This document shows, piece by piece, positions 32,809 to 41,389 of a stretch of 64,000 nucleotides of DNA. The first letter of the stretch is position 1, and every line of letters starts with the position of its first letter. Source of the stretch: Bacillus sp. THAF10 (GTDB lineage: Bacteria > Bacillota > Bacilli > Bacillales > Bacillaceae_I); contig NZ_CP045403.1 of NCBI RefSeq assembly GCF_009363695.1, positions 2,088,001 to 2,152,000 of the forward strand, given 5' to 3'. The notes under the pieces are model-generated. The model had not been told where the DNA came from. It did no database searches and saw nothing but the letters and a program-made list of their open reading frames with translations. The position numbers and the translations under genes were made by a program.

Positions 32809-32829
32809 ATAACGATTTTATGTCGTTAT
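32809..32829. promoter_or_regulatory. Operator-like palindrome upstream of paaK
   Basis: ATAACGA-N7-TCGTTAT, perfect 7-bp arms extended by one more T/A pair outside. Half-sites and spacing (ATAACG-N9-CGTTAT) match the sites at 3273 and 31427. The paaK promoter is less clear: TTGAAT at about 19 bp from AATTAT. Confidence 0.75.
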
Positions 32830-32921
32830 AATTATTTCTGTCACATAAGTAGATTCAACCTAAAAATAACCCCGCACTTAAGTAATGTCAACTGAAAATT
32901 CAGATTTTTTTCCGCAAAAAA

Positions 32922-32948
32922 ACAGAAGCAATAATAGTTGCCTCTGTT
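32922..32948 (-). terminator. Terminator of bshB2
   Basis: On the minus strand ACAGAGGCAA-N7-TTGCTTCTGT followed by TTTTTTT. Confidence 0.85.
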
Positions 32949-32957
32949 CACTCTACT

Positions 32958-33623
32958 TTATCCTTTATATGTCCAAAAAGTTTCCCTGTACAACCAATCT
33001 TCAATTTCAGGAGCATTTTCTTGCAATTGTTTTTCCATTAGTTCTACCCAACCACTTGTTTGGGATTTATGTGCCTTGATTGCATTTAGCTTATCTTCTG
33101 CCACTGAGCGGATGTCAATGACCACATCTGGTTCTCCTAGTAATTCTACACTGTTTTTTAATATCGCTTTTCCATAAACAGTTGGCCGCGCATCCTCAGG
33201 TATCCTATTTACAGCAATGGCTACAGCATTACTCATTGCATCATGATCAGGATGTACGCCGTGACCAGGATAAAAAGTAAGAATAAGGGTTGGCTGCAAC
33301 TCTTTCAATGCCTCTTCCACAATATCTGCTAAATACTCTTCATCTTCAAATTCCAACGTTTTATCATGAAGACCGAGCATTCTTAAATCCGTAATTCCCA
33401 TCACTTCACAAGCTTTTAGAAGTTCTTTCTTTCTCACTTCTGGTAATGTTTCTCGATTGGCAAAAAGAGGATTGCCAAGGTTTCTCCCCATTTGGCCTAA
33501 TGTACCGCATAAATATGTAACAGGAACCCCACTTTGCGTAAAAAGCTTGATTGTTCCAGATGAACTAAAAGCTTCATCGTCAGGATGAGGAAAAACTACT
33601 AGTACATGCTTTTCTGCTTCCAT
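32958..33623 (-). CDS. bshB2: Bacillithiol biosynthesis deacetylase BshB2
   Basis: This enzyme is a zinc-dependent LmbE-type deacetylase that removes the acetyl group from GlcNAc-malate (and may act on bacillithiol conjugates). It has PHPDDEAFSSSGTI (zinc ligands H-P-D-D, about 12-25) and the second metal site GHGVHPDHDAM (about 119-129). Its 221 residues match B. subtilis YojG. It is 15 nt downstream of the yojF-like gene, the same pairing as yojF-yojG. Confidence 0.9.
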   Translation of the reverse strand: MEAEKHVLVVFPHPDDEAFSSSGTIKLFTQSGVPVTYLCGTLGQMGRNLGNPLFANRETLPEVRKKELLKACEVMGITDLRMLGLHDKTLEFEDEEYLADIVEEALKELQPTLILTFYPGHGVHPDHDAMSNAVAIAVNRIPEDARPTVYGKAILKNSVELLGEPDVVIDIRSVAEDKLNAIKAHKSQTSGWVELMEKQLQENAPEIEDWLYRETFWTYKG

Positions 33624-33638
33624 CTTCTTCTCTCCTCC

Positions 33639-33980
33639 CTAAAATGGACTTTCACTAATTTGAAGGGCAACCGCTAATTTCCCCTCAGGATTAAGTCCTG
33701 CCATCAGTAATCGGTTTTTGTCATCCACTTCATAATGCGTAACTCCCTCGGCATATACCCAGCCATGGGCAAGTTTAAGACCAACTCTATAAGGACCATT
33801 CCCTGCAAGTTTTGCCCTCTCAAATGTAAGTGGAACATTACGGATAAACGCGCCAACTGCCTGGCCGGTATTATGATGTCCAGCGTAAGCACCATTTGTT
33901 GTTTCAAGATGAACAAATACGTTTGTATCCACGAATGTATTTAATTGGTCCTGAACCAATTTTTGATCAATAAGCTTCAT
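33639..33980 (-). CDS. yojF: YojF family protein (DUF1806)
   Basis: Small protein encoded immediately upstream of bshB2 as in B. subtilis. It contains VFVHLETTNGAYAGHHNTGQ, FERAKLAGNGPYRVGLKLAH then GWVYAEGVTHYE. Function unknown; the conserved pairing suggests a link to bacillithiol metabolism. The ATG at 33980 (MKLIDQKLV) is preferred over an earlier in-frame ATG at 33992 because of the GGAGGATACC just before it. Confidence 0.82.
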   Translation of the reverse strand: MKLIDQKLVQDQLNTFVDTNVFVHLETTNGAYAGHHNTGQAVGAFIRNVPLTFERAKLAGNGPYRVGLKLAHGWVYAEGVTHYEVDDKNRLLMAGLNPEGKLAVALQISESPF

Positions 33981-33999
33981 GGTATCCTCCAATATTAAT

Positions 34000-34167
34000 T
34001 ATGTATTCTTTATACTAGTGTAATACAGGCGGGTATGGAAAGAAACTTGTTTGCTCACAACAAAAGCGCAATGCGCCTTCTTTGCTAGTCGCTGGCGAAT
34101 GGAGCTGGACGCTACTACTTTTGTTCCAAATATCCACAAACATGTTTTTTATAATTTCCTAAACATT
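34000..34167. other. Intergenic region with a GC-rich repeat-like piece
   Basis: No gene is supported. The piece AAAAGCGCAATGCGCCTT and the following CGCTGGCGAATGGAGCTGGA look like dispersed intergenic repeats seen in many Bacillaceae. Confidence 0.4.
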
Positions 34168-34194
34168 AAAAAAGAAGTGGGCTATTGCCACTTC
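34168..34194 (-). terminator. Terminator of the mhqD-like gene
   Basis: On the minus strand GAAGTGGC-N4-GCCCACTTC followed by TTTTTTAA. Confidence 0.85.
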
Positions 34195-34202
34195 TCCATT
34201 CC

Positions 34203-34796
34203 TTAATATTTCTCATACCATTTTTTTGATTCCTGCACTTCAGAAGCAGTCAATTGATGGCCTTGGTTCTCCCAGTATACCGTTACTTCTGAACCTGCAG
34301 ATTGTAGCATTTCACTCAGTTCCTCTGTTTCACTTGCGGGACATATTGGGTCGTTTTTTCCTGCACCTATAAATACTGGTACTCCATTTAAGTCAGGAAG
34401 GTCCATCCCTCTCCTTGGTACCATCGGGTGATAAAGAATAGCCCCTTTTAACGCATCTTTATAATGAAAAAGCAGGCTTCCTGCAATATTCGCACCATTC
34501 GAATAGCCTACTGCTACGACGTTTGAGCGTTCAAATTGATATTTTTCTGCGGACTCATCAAGAAAATCATGAAGCTCACTAGTTCGGAATATTAAATCCT
34601 CCTCATCAAATATCCCTTCTTGAAGACGTCTGAAAAATCGTGGCATGCCATTTTCCAACACATTGCCTCTTACACTAAGGACAGATGCTTCCCTGTCTAT
34701 CATTTCTGCAAGCGGCAACAGATCTTCTTCATTTCCGCCTGTTCCATGAAGTAATAACAATACATTTTCCGATCCTTTTTTAAATACATGTTTCAC
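34203..34796 (-). CDS. mhqD: Carboxylesterase/phospholipase-like hydrolase (MhqD family)
   Basis: This alpha/beta hydrolase of 197 residues has the oxyanion segment LLLHGTGGNEEDLLPLAE (about 14-31), nucleophile GYSNGAN (about 97-103), GKNDPICP with the acidic residue and GHQLT with the catalytic His. It resembles B. subtilis MhqD (YodD), a hydrolase induced by quinones and catechols, though here it is not next to mhqO/E. Gene name is given by similarity only. Confidence 0.72.
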   Translation of the reverse strand: MKHVFKKGSENVLLLLHGTGGNEEDLLPLAEMIDREASVLSVRGNVLENGMPRFFRRLQEGIFDEEDLIFRTSELHDFLDESAEKYQFERSNVVAVGYSNGANIAGSLLFHYKDALKGAILYHPMVPRRGMDLPDLNGVPVFIGAGKNDPICPASETEELSEMLQSAGSEVTVYWENQGHQLTASEVQESKKWYEKY

Positions 34797-34882
34797 GCCT
34801 TATTCCTCCTTCGAATAATATCTTGAATTCGAGATTAATTTAGTATAGTGGAAAAAGGCCATTCCGTCAAACCATTCATCTT

Positions 34883-36031
34883 TTACCTTATTTGTTTTAA
34901 GAGATATTCTAAATCAAGAGCCCATGGTTCTTCTAAAGAAGCACGATACATTTTGAAGGTAACCACTTTTGCATCAGTTCCTGTTGAATCCCTGTGAATA
35001 TATAGCTTTACCTGAATGGGATAATAAAGCTTCGTATCTGCATCTTGTTTTTCAGGTAGATCTGATAACCTTTTCAACAGTTCGATTTCTTCTAGGTACT
35101 TGATATTTTCTGCCAAGGTTGCCCTATTTTTATCATCTAATACCGAGGCAAGAATAAACCAATCATGCTGATGTATCGATAAAACTGCGGCATCGACGAT
35201 CTCACCTGGGGATAATTTTTCGGTATGATCGAGCCACTCCCCTGCTGCCTTCTTTATCATGATTGAATGGGCATGGTCCATCTTTCTTGACTTGTGTGTA
35301 ATACTGTCTTGAAAGTGAATACAAAAATGTCCAGGAAAACCATTTTGTAATGCTCCTGCACCGTGTGGCATTCCATGCATAGAAGCAGCATATTTCTCAT
35401 CTTCTGATAGAATTAATATCGCTCTTCTGTCCCAACTCCACGTACCACGATAAATTTCCTTCATTATTTTCGTATCTTTCTTGGTTAATGGCTGTACATC
35501 TGCATGATAAGAACCTGCCCGGCGTTGTACGTGAAAAGACTTTCCTGTATCAAGATCCAATACTTCAAATTTACTGTAACGAGGAAGCACACTGTTTGCT
35601 TCATTCCACGTTATTAAATCACCGTAATGCTTGTTATAAAGCTTCTTCATATCCTTTGAGAGTTGCTTCGCTGCTTTATTGGGTAGAATTAATATAGCTT
35701 TTTTTTCTTTTACATCATAGATATTCATTTGATGGTCTACTGCATATTTTCTTTTCCCTTTTATCGTAATGAATATATCGGTAGGAGGTACGGGGTAGGT
35801 GATTTTCTCCCAATCCCCACGTAAAATAGCCTTTTTCACTTCTTTAGGCAGGCTCATCTTAGTAGAATAGCGAGACTCAGTTGAAGTTTGAGCTTGGTAA
35901 TAATCCTTTAAGCTTTCAGCTGCCCCCTCATGCGGGAGGAATGAACTAAAAAAGAAACACAGAGATGTTAATGCACAAATGACAAAACCAAAATAAAACT
36001 TTTTCACAATAATACCTCCTGAGAAGATCAT
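34883..36031 (-). CDS. Secreted protein of unknown function with a GMPHGAG...FPGHFCIHF domain
   Basis: The N terminus KKFYFGFVICALTSLCFFFS is a signal peptide (probable ATG/GTG choices lie within the first ten residues). The mature protein has a middle segment PRYSKFEVLDLDTGKSFHVQ followed by RRAGSYHADVQPLTKKDTKI, WSWDRRAILI and the conserved HGMPHGAG ... NGFPGHFCIHF block with His and Cys residues that look catalytic or metal-binding. I have seen this block in other secreted firmicute proteins but do not know a function. Single gene, minus strand. Confidence 0.7.
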   Translation of the reverse strand: MIFSGGIIVKKFYFGFVICALTSLCFFFSSFLPHEGAAESLKDYYQAQTSTESRYSTKMSLPKEVKKAILRGDWEKITYPVPPTDIFITIKGKRKYAVDHQMNIYDVKEKKAILILPNKAAKQLSKDMKKLYNKHYGDLITWNEANSVLPRYSKFEVLDLDTGKSFHVQRRAGSYHADVQPLTKKDTKIMKEIYRGTWSWDRRAILILSEDEKYAASMHGMPHGAGALQNGFPGHFCIHFQDSITHKSRKMDHAHSIMIKKAAGEWLDHTEKLSPGEIVDAAVLSIHQHDWFILASVLDDKNRATLAENIKYLEEIELLKRLSDLPEKQDADTKLYYPIQVKLYIHRDSTGTDAKVVTFKMYRASLEEPWALDLEYLLKQIR

Positions 36032-36137
36032 AAAAAGTACCTTTGTATTTTGTCATAAAGTGAAATAAAGTATGTTGAGTTTTTTTTCGAGCACATTAAG
36101 AGTAAATATTTTAATTTGTTAAGTAGGGTGAAAACTA

Positions 36138-36869
36138 GTGGTTCAGGCATTGATATGGGGAATGGTTGCAGGAGGAGCACTTCTTTTAGGAGCGCTATCG
36201 GGCCTATTTTTACCAATTCCAAGAAGAATAACGGCTTTTATAATGGCTTTTGGGACAGGCGTATTAATTGGTGCTGCTTCCTTCGAGCTTTTAGGAAAGA
36301 TAGAAGAAAAAGCAGGCTACAGTTACGTTATTATCGGATTTTCACTTGGTGCTATTGTGTTTACGGTTTTGGAAATGTTCATTAGTAAAAAAGGCGGAAA
36401 AGATAGAAAGCTTTCAAGGCAAAAGCAAGTAAGCTACTCTGGTATGGCAATATTTATTGGCAGCATCATGGATTCTATTCCTGAATCGGTGATCATTGGG
36501 GTTAGTTTTCTTAAAACGAATACAGTTAGCTGGGTCATAGTTATTGCCATCTTTATAAGTAATTTTCCTGAGGCTTTATCGAGTTCCATCGGTTTAAAAA
36601 AGGATGGCTACTCGATTAAAAAAATTCTATTTATGTGGACGATTGTTTTTGCATTAACCTCTTTAAGCTCCTTTTTTGGGTTTATTGTTTTTCGTGAGTT
36701 AAATGCCTTGTATATCTATTTAGTAAGTGGATTAGCTGCAGGAGGAATCATTGCAATGGTGGCTTCGACGATGATGCCAGAAAGCTTTGAAGAAGGTGGA
36801 CCGGTAGTTGGTTTACTTACAGCTCTTGGTTTGCTTACATCCTTTATTCTTTCTTCTGGAATCATTTAA
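36138..36869 (+). CDS. ZIP family metal transporter
   Basis: This 243-residue membrane protein has eight predicted helices and the ZIP signatures GAASFELLGKIEEKAG (helix II region), SIMDSIPESVIIGVSF (about 112-127, helix IV metal site H/D-S-x-P-E) and NFPEALSSSIGL (helix V). The pair PES / PEA places metal-binding Glu as in ZupT-like proteins, but the usual His is Asp. GTG start with AGGGTG 7 nt upstream. Likely transports divalent metal; direction and metal are not deducible. Confidence 0.83.
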   Translation: MVQALIWGMVAGGALLLGALSGLFLPIPRRITAFIMAFGTGVLIGAASFELLGKIEEKAGYSYVIIGFSLGAIVFTVLEMFISKKGGKDRKLSRQKQVSYSGMAIFIGSIMDSIPESVIIGVSFLKTNTVSWVIVIAIFISNFPEALSSSIGLKKDGYSIKKILFMWTIVFALTSLSSFFGFIVFRELNALYIYLVSGLAAGGIIAMVASTMMPESFEEGGPVVGLLTALGLLTSFILSSGII

Positions 36870-36872
36870 AAC

Positions 36873-36897
36873 CTCCCCAAAATCCTATTGGGGAGGT
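36873..36897. terminator. Terminator between the convergent ZIP and yodJ genes
   Basis: CCTCCCCAA-N7-TTGGGGAGG; a short T tract follows only on the minus strand, so it mainly serves yodJ. Confidence 0.75.
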
Positions 36898-36912
36898 AAA
36901 CGTTGACACTCA

Positions 36913-37779
36913 TTATTGTTTAACTGCTCGGTCAAAAAACTCTTCTAGCGTTAAGTTATTCTCATGGATGTACGCTGCAACTTCTTTTCCTACATAGCGT
37001 AAATGCCATGGCTCATATTGATACCCTGTAATTGGTTCTCCCTCTTCAGGATAACGAATAATAAAACCATGCTTACTTGCATGTTCTTTCACCCATTTTC
37101 CTTCAGGGGTCTTTCCAAACTCTTCTGTTAAATCAAGTGCTGCACTCCTGCTAGAAATATCCATTGAGAGGCCAGTTTGGTGCTCACTATGTCCAGGAAT
37201 TGCAGAAACTGCATTTGTTTTCTTTTCCCCCCATTTTTTTATATAGGAGTTATAAATACCATATTGGGTTTCATAGGAGCGATAACCAGAAACAGCAAAA
37301 ATTTCTACATTTTCAGCTTGTGCAGCTTGAAACAATTGTTCAAGCGCCCTAGCTGCTTCTTCTCGCATGTACTTCTTTTCATAATCCCCTTCAAAGGAAA
37401 ATGGTACATCTGGAATGGTTAAATCCTTTGGAACATAATCGGCAGGTAATGATTGTTGCTTGTTTACAAGGACCAGCATATTATCTACGTTTTCGATAAC
37501 CTTCTCATCATTTAAAACCGTGAAATAGGATGCTTCTAATACGTATTGATTTTCATTTTTTTCAGGAATTTCAGGTTGTGATGTATTATTTTTTTCATCC
37601 TCTGAGTTTTCTTCGGTTGGTTTTTCTTCAGGGTTTTTTTCTTCTGGTTCATCCGTTATTTCTTCTTGCGTATCATTTGTGAAGTATTCCCAGAACTTCC
37701 AGTTGATTTGATCCATTTTATTTGTGCAACCAGTTAATAGCATTAGTATAATTAAGACAGAAAAATGCTTCGTTTTCAT
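36913..37779 (-). CDS. yodJ: D-alanyl-D-alanine / L,D-carboxypeptidase lipoprotein (peptidase M15B)
   Basis: Cell-wall carboxypeptidase of the VanY/LdcB family. The N terminus FSVLIILMLLTGCTN is a lipoprotein signal (lipobox LTGC). An acidic, Glu/Pro-rich linker (about 38-70) follows, then the zinc peptidase domain with GYRSYETQYGIYN, PGHSEHQTGLSMDIS (zinc ligands His and Asp) and EPWHLRYVG (catalytic Glu and zinc His). Position next to deoD is the same as for yodJ in B. subtilis. Confidence 0.87.
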   Translation of the reverse strand: MKTKHFSVLIILMLLTGCTNKMDQINWKFWEYFTNDTQEEITDEPEEKNPEEKPTEENSEDEKNNTSQPEIPEKNENQYVLEASYFTVLNDEKVIENVDNMLVLVNKQQSLPADYVPKDLTIPDVPFSFEGDYEKKYMREEAARALEQLFQAAQAENVEIFAVSGYRSYETQYGIYNSYIKKWGEKKTNAVSAIPGHSEHQTGLSMDISSRSAALDLTEEFGKTPEGKWVKEHASKHGFIIRYPEEGEPITGYQYEPWHLRYVGKEVAAYIHENNLTLEEFFDRAVKQ

Positions 37780-37886
37780 TACCTATCACCTTTTTATTAT
37801 TCTGAAAAAATAAAAGCCCCACGAATGTGAAGCATCTCATTTAGTGTACCATTAAACCTGATTTTCGTAAAAAGTTTTCCCTTCGT

Positions 37887-38288
37887 TTATCCTTTTAATA
37901 TGTGAACATGCACTTTTCTCGTACGAGGACCGTCAAATTCACAAAAGAAAATTCCTTGCCATGTTCCTAACACAAGTTTTCCATCTTGAACGATGATTTG
38001 CTGTGAGCTCCCCAACGTCATTGCCTTTAAATGTGCTGCCGTGTTACCTTCCATATGTTGATAGTTTGGATGCTCCCAAGGATAGACCTCATTTAGTTTC
38101 ATTATGACATCAGAAACAACATCTGGGTCCGCATTTTCGTTTATTGTTATCCCTGCAGTTGTGTGAGGACAATACACGGTGATGATGCCAGTTTTTATAC
38201 CAGATCTTAATAACAATTCCTCGACACTCCTTGTAATATCCTGCCATTCATCACGTTTTCCAGTTTGAAGTTGGAATGAAAAATGCAT
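37887..38288 (-). CDS. YjbQ family protein (UPF0047)
   Basis: This 133-residue protein has the conserved TVYCPHTTAGITINENADPD (about 40-59) and GNTAAHLKAMTLGSSQ, then LGTWQGIFFCEFDGPRTRKV. Members show weak thiamine phosphate synthase activity in vitro but their role is unknown. ATG 38288 has TAGGAGG 8 nt upstream; a six-residue extension is not supported. Confidence 0.85.
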   Translation of the reverse strand: MHFSFQLQTGKRDEWQDITRSVEELLLRSGIKTGIITVYCPHTTAGITINENADPDVVSDVIMKLNEVYPWEHPNYQHMEGNTAAHLKAMTLGSSQQIIVQDGKLVLGTWQGIFFCEFDGPRTRKVHVHILKG

Positions 38289-38304
38289 CTTATTCCTCCT
38301 AAAC

Positions 38305-38340
38305 AAAAATACCCATGGCGCAATATCACCTATGGGTATT
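38305..38340 (-). terminator. Terminator of deoD
   Basis: On the minus strand AATACCCATAGG-N10-CCATGGGTATT followed by TTTG. It lies between deoD and the yjbQ-like gene. Confidence 0.8.
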
Positions 38341-38348
38341 CGTTGTCA

Positions 38349-39053
38349 TTATTTTTTTATTACAGCTTCAAGTGCTACTTCCATCATGTCACTGAAGGTC
38401 GTTTGACGCTCTTCTGAAGTTGTTTCTTCTCCAGTAAGAATATGATCACTTACTGTAAGAACACTCAATGCATTACGTCCGTATTTAGCAGCCAAAGTGT
38501 ACAGGGCTGCAGATTCCATTTCTATTGCAAGGATTCCGTATTTTGCCCATTTTTCTAGCTCACCATTATCGTTATAGAACATATCTGCAGTAAAAACGTT
38601 CCCAACCTTTAAGTTAAGACCCTTTTCCACTCCAACATCATAAGCCTTCTTTAATAATTCAAAGTTAGCTGTAGGTGCATAGTCCACTCCACCAAAAGTA
38701 AGGCGGTTCATTTGGGAATCTGTAGATGCGCTCATCGCTAAAATAACATCTCGCACCTTCACGTCTTTTTGAATCGCTCCACACGTTCCAACACGAATCA
38801 AATTTTGTACGTTGTACTCGTTCATGAGTTCGTTAACATAAATGGATATGGAAGGAACTCCCATTCCGGTACCTTGAACAGAGATTCTTTCACCTTTATA
38901 CGTTCCAGTATACCCAAGCATACCTCTTACTTCGTTATAACAAACTGCATCTTCTAAAAATGTCTCTGCAATGTATTTTGCACGCAAAGGGTCTCCTGGC
39001 AGTAAAATCGTTTCTGCGATTTCCCCTTGTTTTGCACCAATATGTACGCTCAT
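38349..39053 (-). CDS. deoD: Purine nucleoside phosphorylase DeoD
   Basis: Cleaves purine (deoxy)ribonucleosides with phosphate in salvage. The 234-residue protein has [20 protein letters not shown] then [29 protein letters not shown] (phosphate/ribose site), RVGTCGAIQ and [10 protein letters not shown] (ribose-binding E-M-E) with SDHILTGE, where Asp binds the purine. It matches bacterial hexameric PNP. AGGAGG precedes the ATG. Confidence 0.95.
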   Translation of the reverse strand: MSVHIGAKQGEIAETILLPGDPLRAKYIAETFLEDAVCYNEVRGMLGYTGTYKGERISVQGTGMGVPSISIYVNELMNEYNVQNLIRVGTCGAIQKDVKVRDVILAMSASTDSQMNRLTFGGVDYAPTANFELLKKAYDVGVEKGLNLKVGNVFTADMFYNDNGELEKWAKYGILAIEMESAALYTLAAKYGRNALSVLTVSDHILTGEETTSEERQTTFSDMMEVALEAVIKK

Positions 39054-39219
39054 ATTGTAACCTCCTAATAAGACTTACCTTGTCAATTATAACAAAACCT
39101 ACTATACCATATATTACCCATGTTTCAAAAGAATCTCTCTAAAAAATAGCGCATTCAATTTGTTTTTTTGACGGAAAATATAAAAGCAAGAAATCAGTAC
39201 AACTGGATGGTGAAAATTT

Positions 39220-39327
39220 TTGAAGAAAAAACTTGAACAGGCTGTCGAGCATGCTAATGCTACAAATACAACTAAAAAGAAAACGGCAGAGCCCCATACT
39301 GCTAAGCGTGATAAAAAGCAAAGCTAA
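39220..39327 (+). CDS. Tiny basic protein, 35 residues
   Basis: TTG start with GGATGGTG 7 nt upstream. The product MKKKLEQAVEHANATNTTKK...KRDKKQS is very basic and hydrophilic. It lies just upstream of another tiny basic gene with a strong ribosome binding site. Size and composition recall small spore or DNA-associated proteins, but I do not recognise it. Confidence 0.5.
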   Translation: MKKKLEQAVEHANATNTTKKKTAEPHTAKRDKKQS

Positions 39328-39345
39328 TACAAAGGAGTGTCTATT

Positions 39346-39489
39346 ATGGGTAAAAAGCATCGCAATCGAGTCAACGGACAGAAAAAGAATAATCATATAC
39401 CTCCTGAGGGAATCGTGGCTGAGCACGAAGCACATAAAAAAGAACATTCAGCTAAAGGGAGAAAAAACGGCCCTGGGAATCATATGTAA
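39346..39489 (+). CDS. Tiny basic protein, 47 residues
   Basis: ATG with AAAGGAG 8 nt upstream. The product begins MGKKHRNRVNGQKKNNHIPP and ends KGRKNGPGNHM, rich in Lys, Asn and His. No hydrophobic segment. Together with the preceding 35-residue gene it forms a small plus-strand unit ended by the hairpin at 39490. The family is unknown to me; a spore-core or nucleic-acid-binding role is only a guess. Confidence 0.6.
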   Translation: MGKKHRNRVNGQKKNNHIPPEGIVAEHEAHKKEHSAKGRKNGPGNHM

Positions 39490-39533
39490 AAAAAGTTATG
39501 GGCAAGGATAACTTTGCCCATAACTTTTTTCTG
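39490..39533. terminator. Bidirectional terminator
   Basis: AAAAAAGTTATGGGCAA-N8-TTTGCCCATAACTTTTTT, T tracts on both strands; it ends the tiny basic genes and yodL. Confidence 0.9.
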
Positions 39534-39536
39534 CCT

Positions 39537-39851
39537 TTACCTGACCACTACTCGATTTATTCTCTTCCATCCACCAAACTCAAGGCGATAATAGGATATT
39601 CCCAATGTCCCTTCATCAATCATAATAATATCGCCAGTTGCAATAAAACGACCTGGGTAATCTTTTGGAATGGAGTCTGTTACATTAAATTTTCTATAAA
39701 CCCTTTCCACTGCTTCTAGGTGACTGCTTCCCTCCATTGTTAAACGGAAGATCGGAGCATACCCTTTTGACTCACCGTAATTTGGTGTCTGCATAATGGT
39801 GACATCATACTCTCCAGTTCCTAGTTTCATCATTCTTTTCAGTGCAAGCAT
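39537..39851 (-). CDS. yodL: YodL family protein
   Basis: Corresponds in position and size (104 residues) to B. subtilis YodL, a sporulation-associated protein reported to affect MreB-dependent cell shape. Contains YDVTIMQTPNYGESKGYAPI and FIATGDIIMIDEGTLGISYY. ATG 39851 is used because GGAGGGG lies 8 nt upstream; a GTG three codons earlier overlaps that site. Confidence 0.8.
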   Translation of the reverse strand: MLALKRMMKLGTGEYDVTIMQTPNYGESKGYAPIFRLTMEGSSHLEAVERVYRKFNVTDSIPKDYPGRFIATGDIIMIDEGTLGISYYRLEFGGWKRINRVVVR

Positions 39852-39963
39852 TCTCTTCACCCCTCCGCCAATATCTATATAACAATATTAGAAATTGACC
39901 GTGTCGAATCCTTCATAGAAAAACAACAAGTTTTGTCGAAAGAGAAGTTTTTTTATATTTTTG

Positions 39964-39997
39964 CAAAAAAAAACGACAGGATGCTTGATCCTGTCGC
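39964..39997 (-). terminator. Terminator of yozD
   Basis: On the minus strand GCGACAGGATC-AAGC-ATCCTGTCG (about 9-10 bp stem) followed by TTTTTTTTT. Confidence 0.9.
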
Positions 39998-40038
39998 TTA
40001 ATGGAAAATATTGGTGATTAATGTGGTAAAGAAGAGTT

Positions 40039-40206
40039 TTATTCTATTTCTTCATCGATGATGCATTTTTCAAGAAGATAATCGAACATAATATCCGCCA
40101 AATCTTCTATTTCACCTTCAGCTGGAACATACCCCCGCCTTACCAGCTCATTGTAAAAGAATTCGGCGATCTCCTCTGTATCAATAATTACCTCGATTTC
40201 TTTCAC
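40039..40206 (-). CDS. yozD: YozD family protein, 55 residues
   Basis: GTG start with GGGGTGAT a few bases upstream. The acidic product includes IDTEEIAEFFYNELVRRGYV and EDLADIMFDYLLEKCIIDEE, which matches B. subtilis YozD in sequence style, size and position between yodL and yodN. Function unknown. Confidence 0.78.
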   Translation of the reverse strand: MKEIEVIIDTEEIAEFFYNELVRRGYVPAEGEIEDLADIMFDYLLEKCIIDEEIE

Positions 40207-40387
40207 AATATCACCCCTTTTTTAAGGTTTATGTAAGCCTATATTTATATATGTCTTATTATCTATATTAATCTATCGTAATAGTCGTTTTCCATCTTTA
40301 TTTTGTAAATAGTTCGTATAAATTATTCTAAGCGCGCATAGATTGTGACATGAGGACAAGCATTGAAAATTCAGGGAGGTCGTTAAG

Positions 40388-40543
40388 ATGAAGAACTATT
40401 TATCCAATCTGGAAAAATTAGGAGACGAAGAAGTATTATTACCTTTGTTAGATAAGATTTCAGACAGACTAGTGTGGATTGCTGCTGTCACATGTGGACC
40501 ATTTTTTATTTATTTACTTTTTCAGTTCTCCTTATTTTTCTAA
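40388..40543 (+). CDS. Small single-pass membrane protein, 51 residues
   Basis: AGGGAGG 7 nt before the ATG. The protein begins MKNYLSNLEKLGDEEVLLPL and ends in a hydrophobic helix (about 28-50, WIAAVTCGPFFIYLLFQFSL). Its last 12 bases overlap the 3' end of the convergent yodN gene. Not recognised; a real gene is likely because of the strong ribosome binding site. Confidence 0.55.
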   Translation: MKNYLSNLEKLGDEEVLLPLLDKISDRLVWIAAVTCGPFFIYLLFQFSLFF

Positions 40544-41239
40544 TTGACTATGTTTTTTTCCATCCATGTATTTCTTTAAGTTTTTCATTACAAGATTCAT
40601 AACCTCTTTGTATTCCTCATCACCAAATATATCATATAGCACTTTGTAATCATTATAAACATCCAATAAGCCATCAATAATCCGTTGATACTCTTTACTG
40701 TATTCTTCTTTTTTGAAATGTTTATTAGATCCTGTCATTGGATTATACAACTCCAAGCTCGTATTTTCTTTGTTGAACATATAGGATAAACCCAGCTTAT
40801 GAATGAGAATTTCGGCTTGTTCATGGTGGACTACCATTGTTAATTCTTCTTCTCCAGCTTCTAGCCACTCCCCATCAGACAATCGTGTAAGTTCATAAAT
40901 AATATCTTCCCATGAATCCTCTTTATATCGCCAAATTTCTGTGCGAAAGCCGACAATTTTAAATAACTCTTTCCCATACCCGGCAACCTTTACAATGTCG
41001 CCAATAAAATACATATATTTGATGTCTAATCTCTCTGTCACAAGCACCTTGCCTTCATACTCTGATACGAATGCAAGTGTTTCTTCTTGATATAGTCCTT
41101 CACTTGAATTGACCTCATATACATACGCTCCATCTATTAGCTTCATGTCCGTCACTTTACCGACAGTTCCATAGATGGTGATGACCACAATATCGCCAAT
41201 TTTGTATTTTGGTTTATTTGGTTTTTTGTTCTTTCCCAT
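40532..41239 (-). CDS. yodN: YodN family protein
   Basis: This 235-residue protein corresponds by position and size to B. subtilis YodN. It begins with a basic segment (MGKNKKPNKPKYKIGDIVVI) followed by two beta-rich SH3-like stretches (GDIVVITIYGTVGKVTDMKL, GDIVKVAGYGKELFKIVGF) and an acidic helical C-terminal half. No catalytic motif; function unknown. Confidence 0.75.
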   Translation of the reverse strand: MGKNKKPNKPKYKIGDIVVITIYGTVGKVTDMKLIDGAYVYEVNSSEGLYQEETLAFVSEYEGKVLVTERLDIKYMYFIGDIVKVAGYGKELFKIVGFRTEIWRYKEDSWEDIIYELTRLSDGEWLEAGEEELTMVVHHEQAEILIHKLGLSYMFNKENTSLELYNPMTGSNKHFKKEEYSKEYQRIIDGLLDVYNDYKVLYDIFGDEEYKEVMNLVMKNLKKYMDGKKHSQLEK

Positions 41240-41349
41240 ATCAACTTCTCCCCATTTACTCCTGTGGCTTTAGTAGTAATGTATTATATGCAAGGAAGGG
41301 GAAAATCGCCAAAGGTCAAAAGCAAAAAGTACCCCTTAATGTACGAAAT

Positions 41350-41387
41350 ACAAAAAATGCGCCCACTTTTGTGAGCGCATTTTTTCA
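41350..41387 (-). terminator. Terminator of yozE
   Basis: AAAATGCGCYCAC-N4-GTGRGCGCATTTTTT on either strand, with a T tract on both sides. Confidence 0.88.
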
Positions 41388-41389
41388 GC

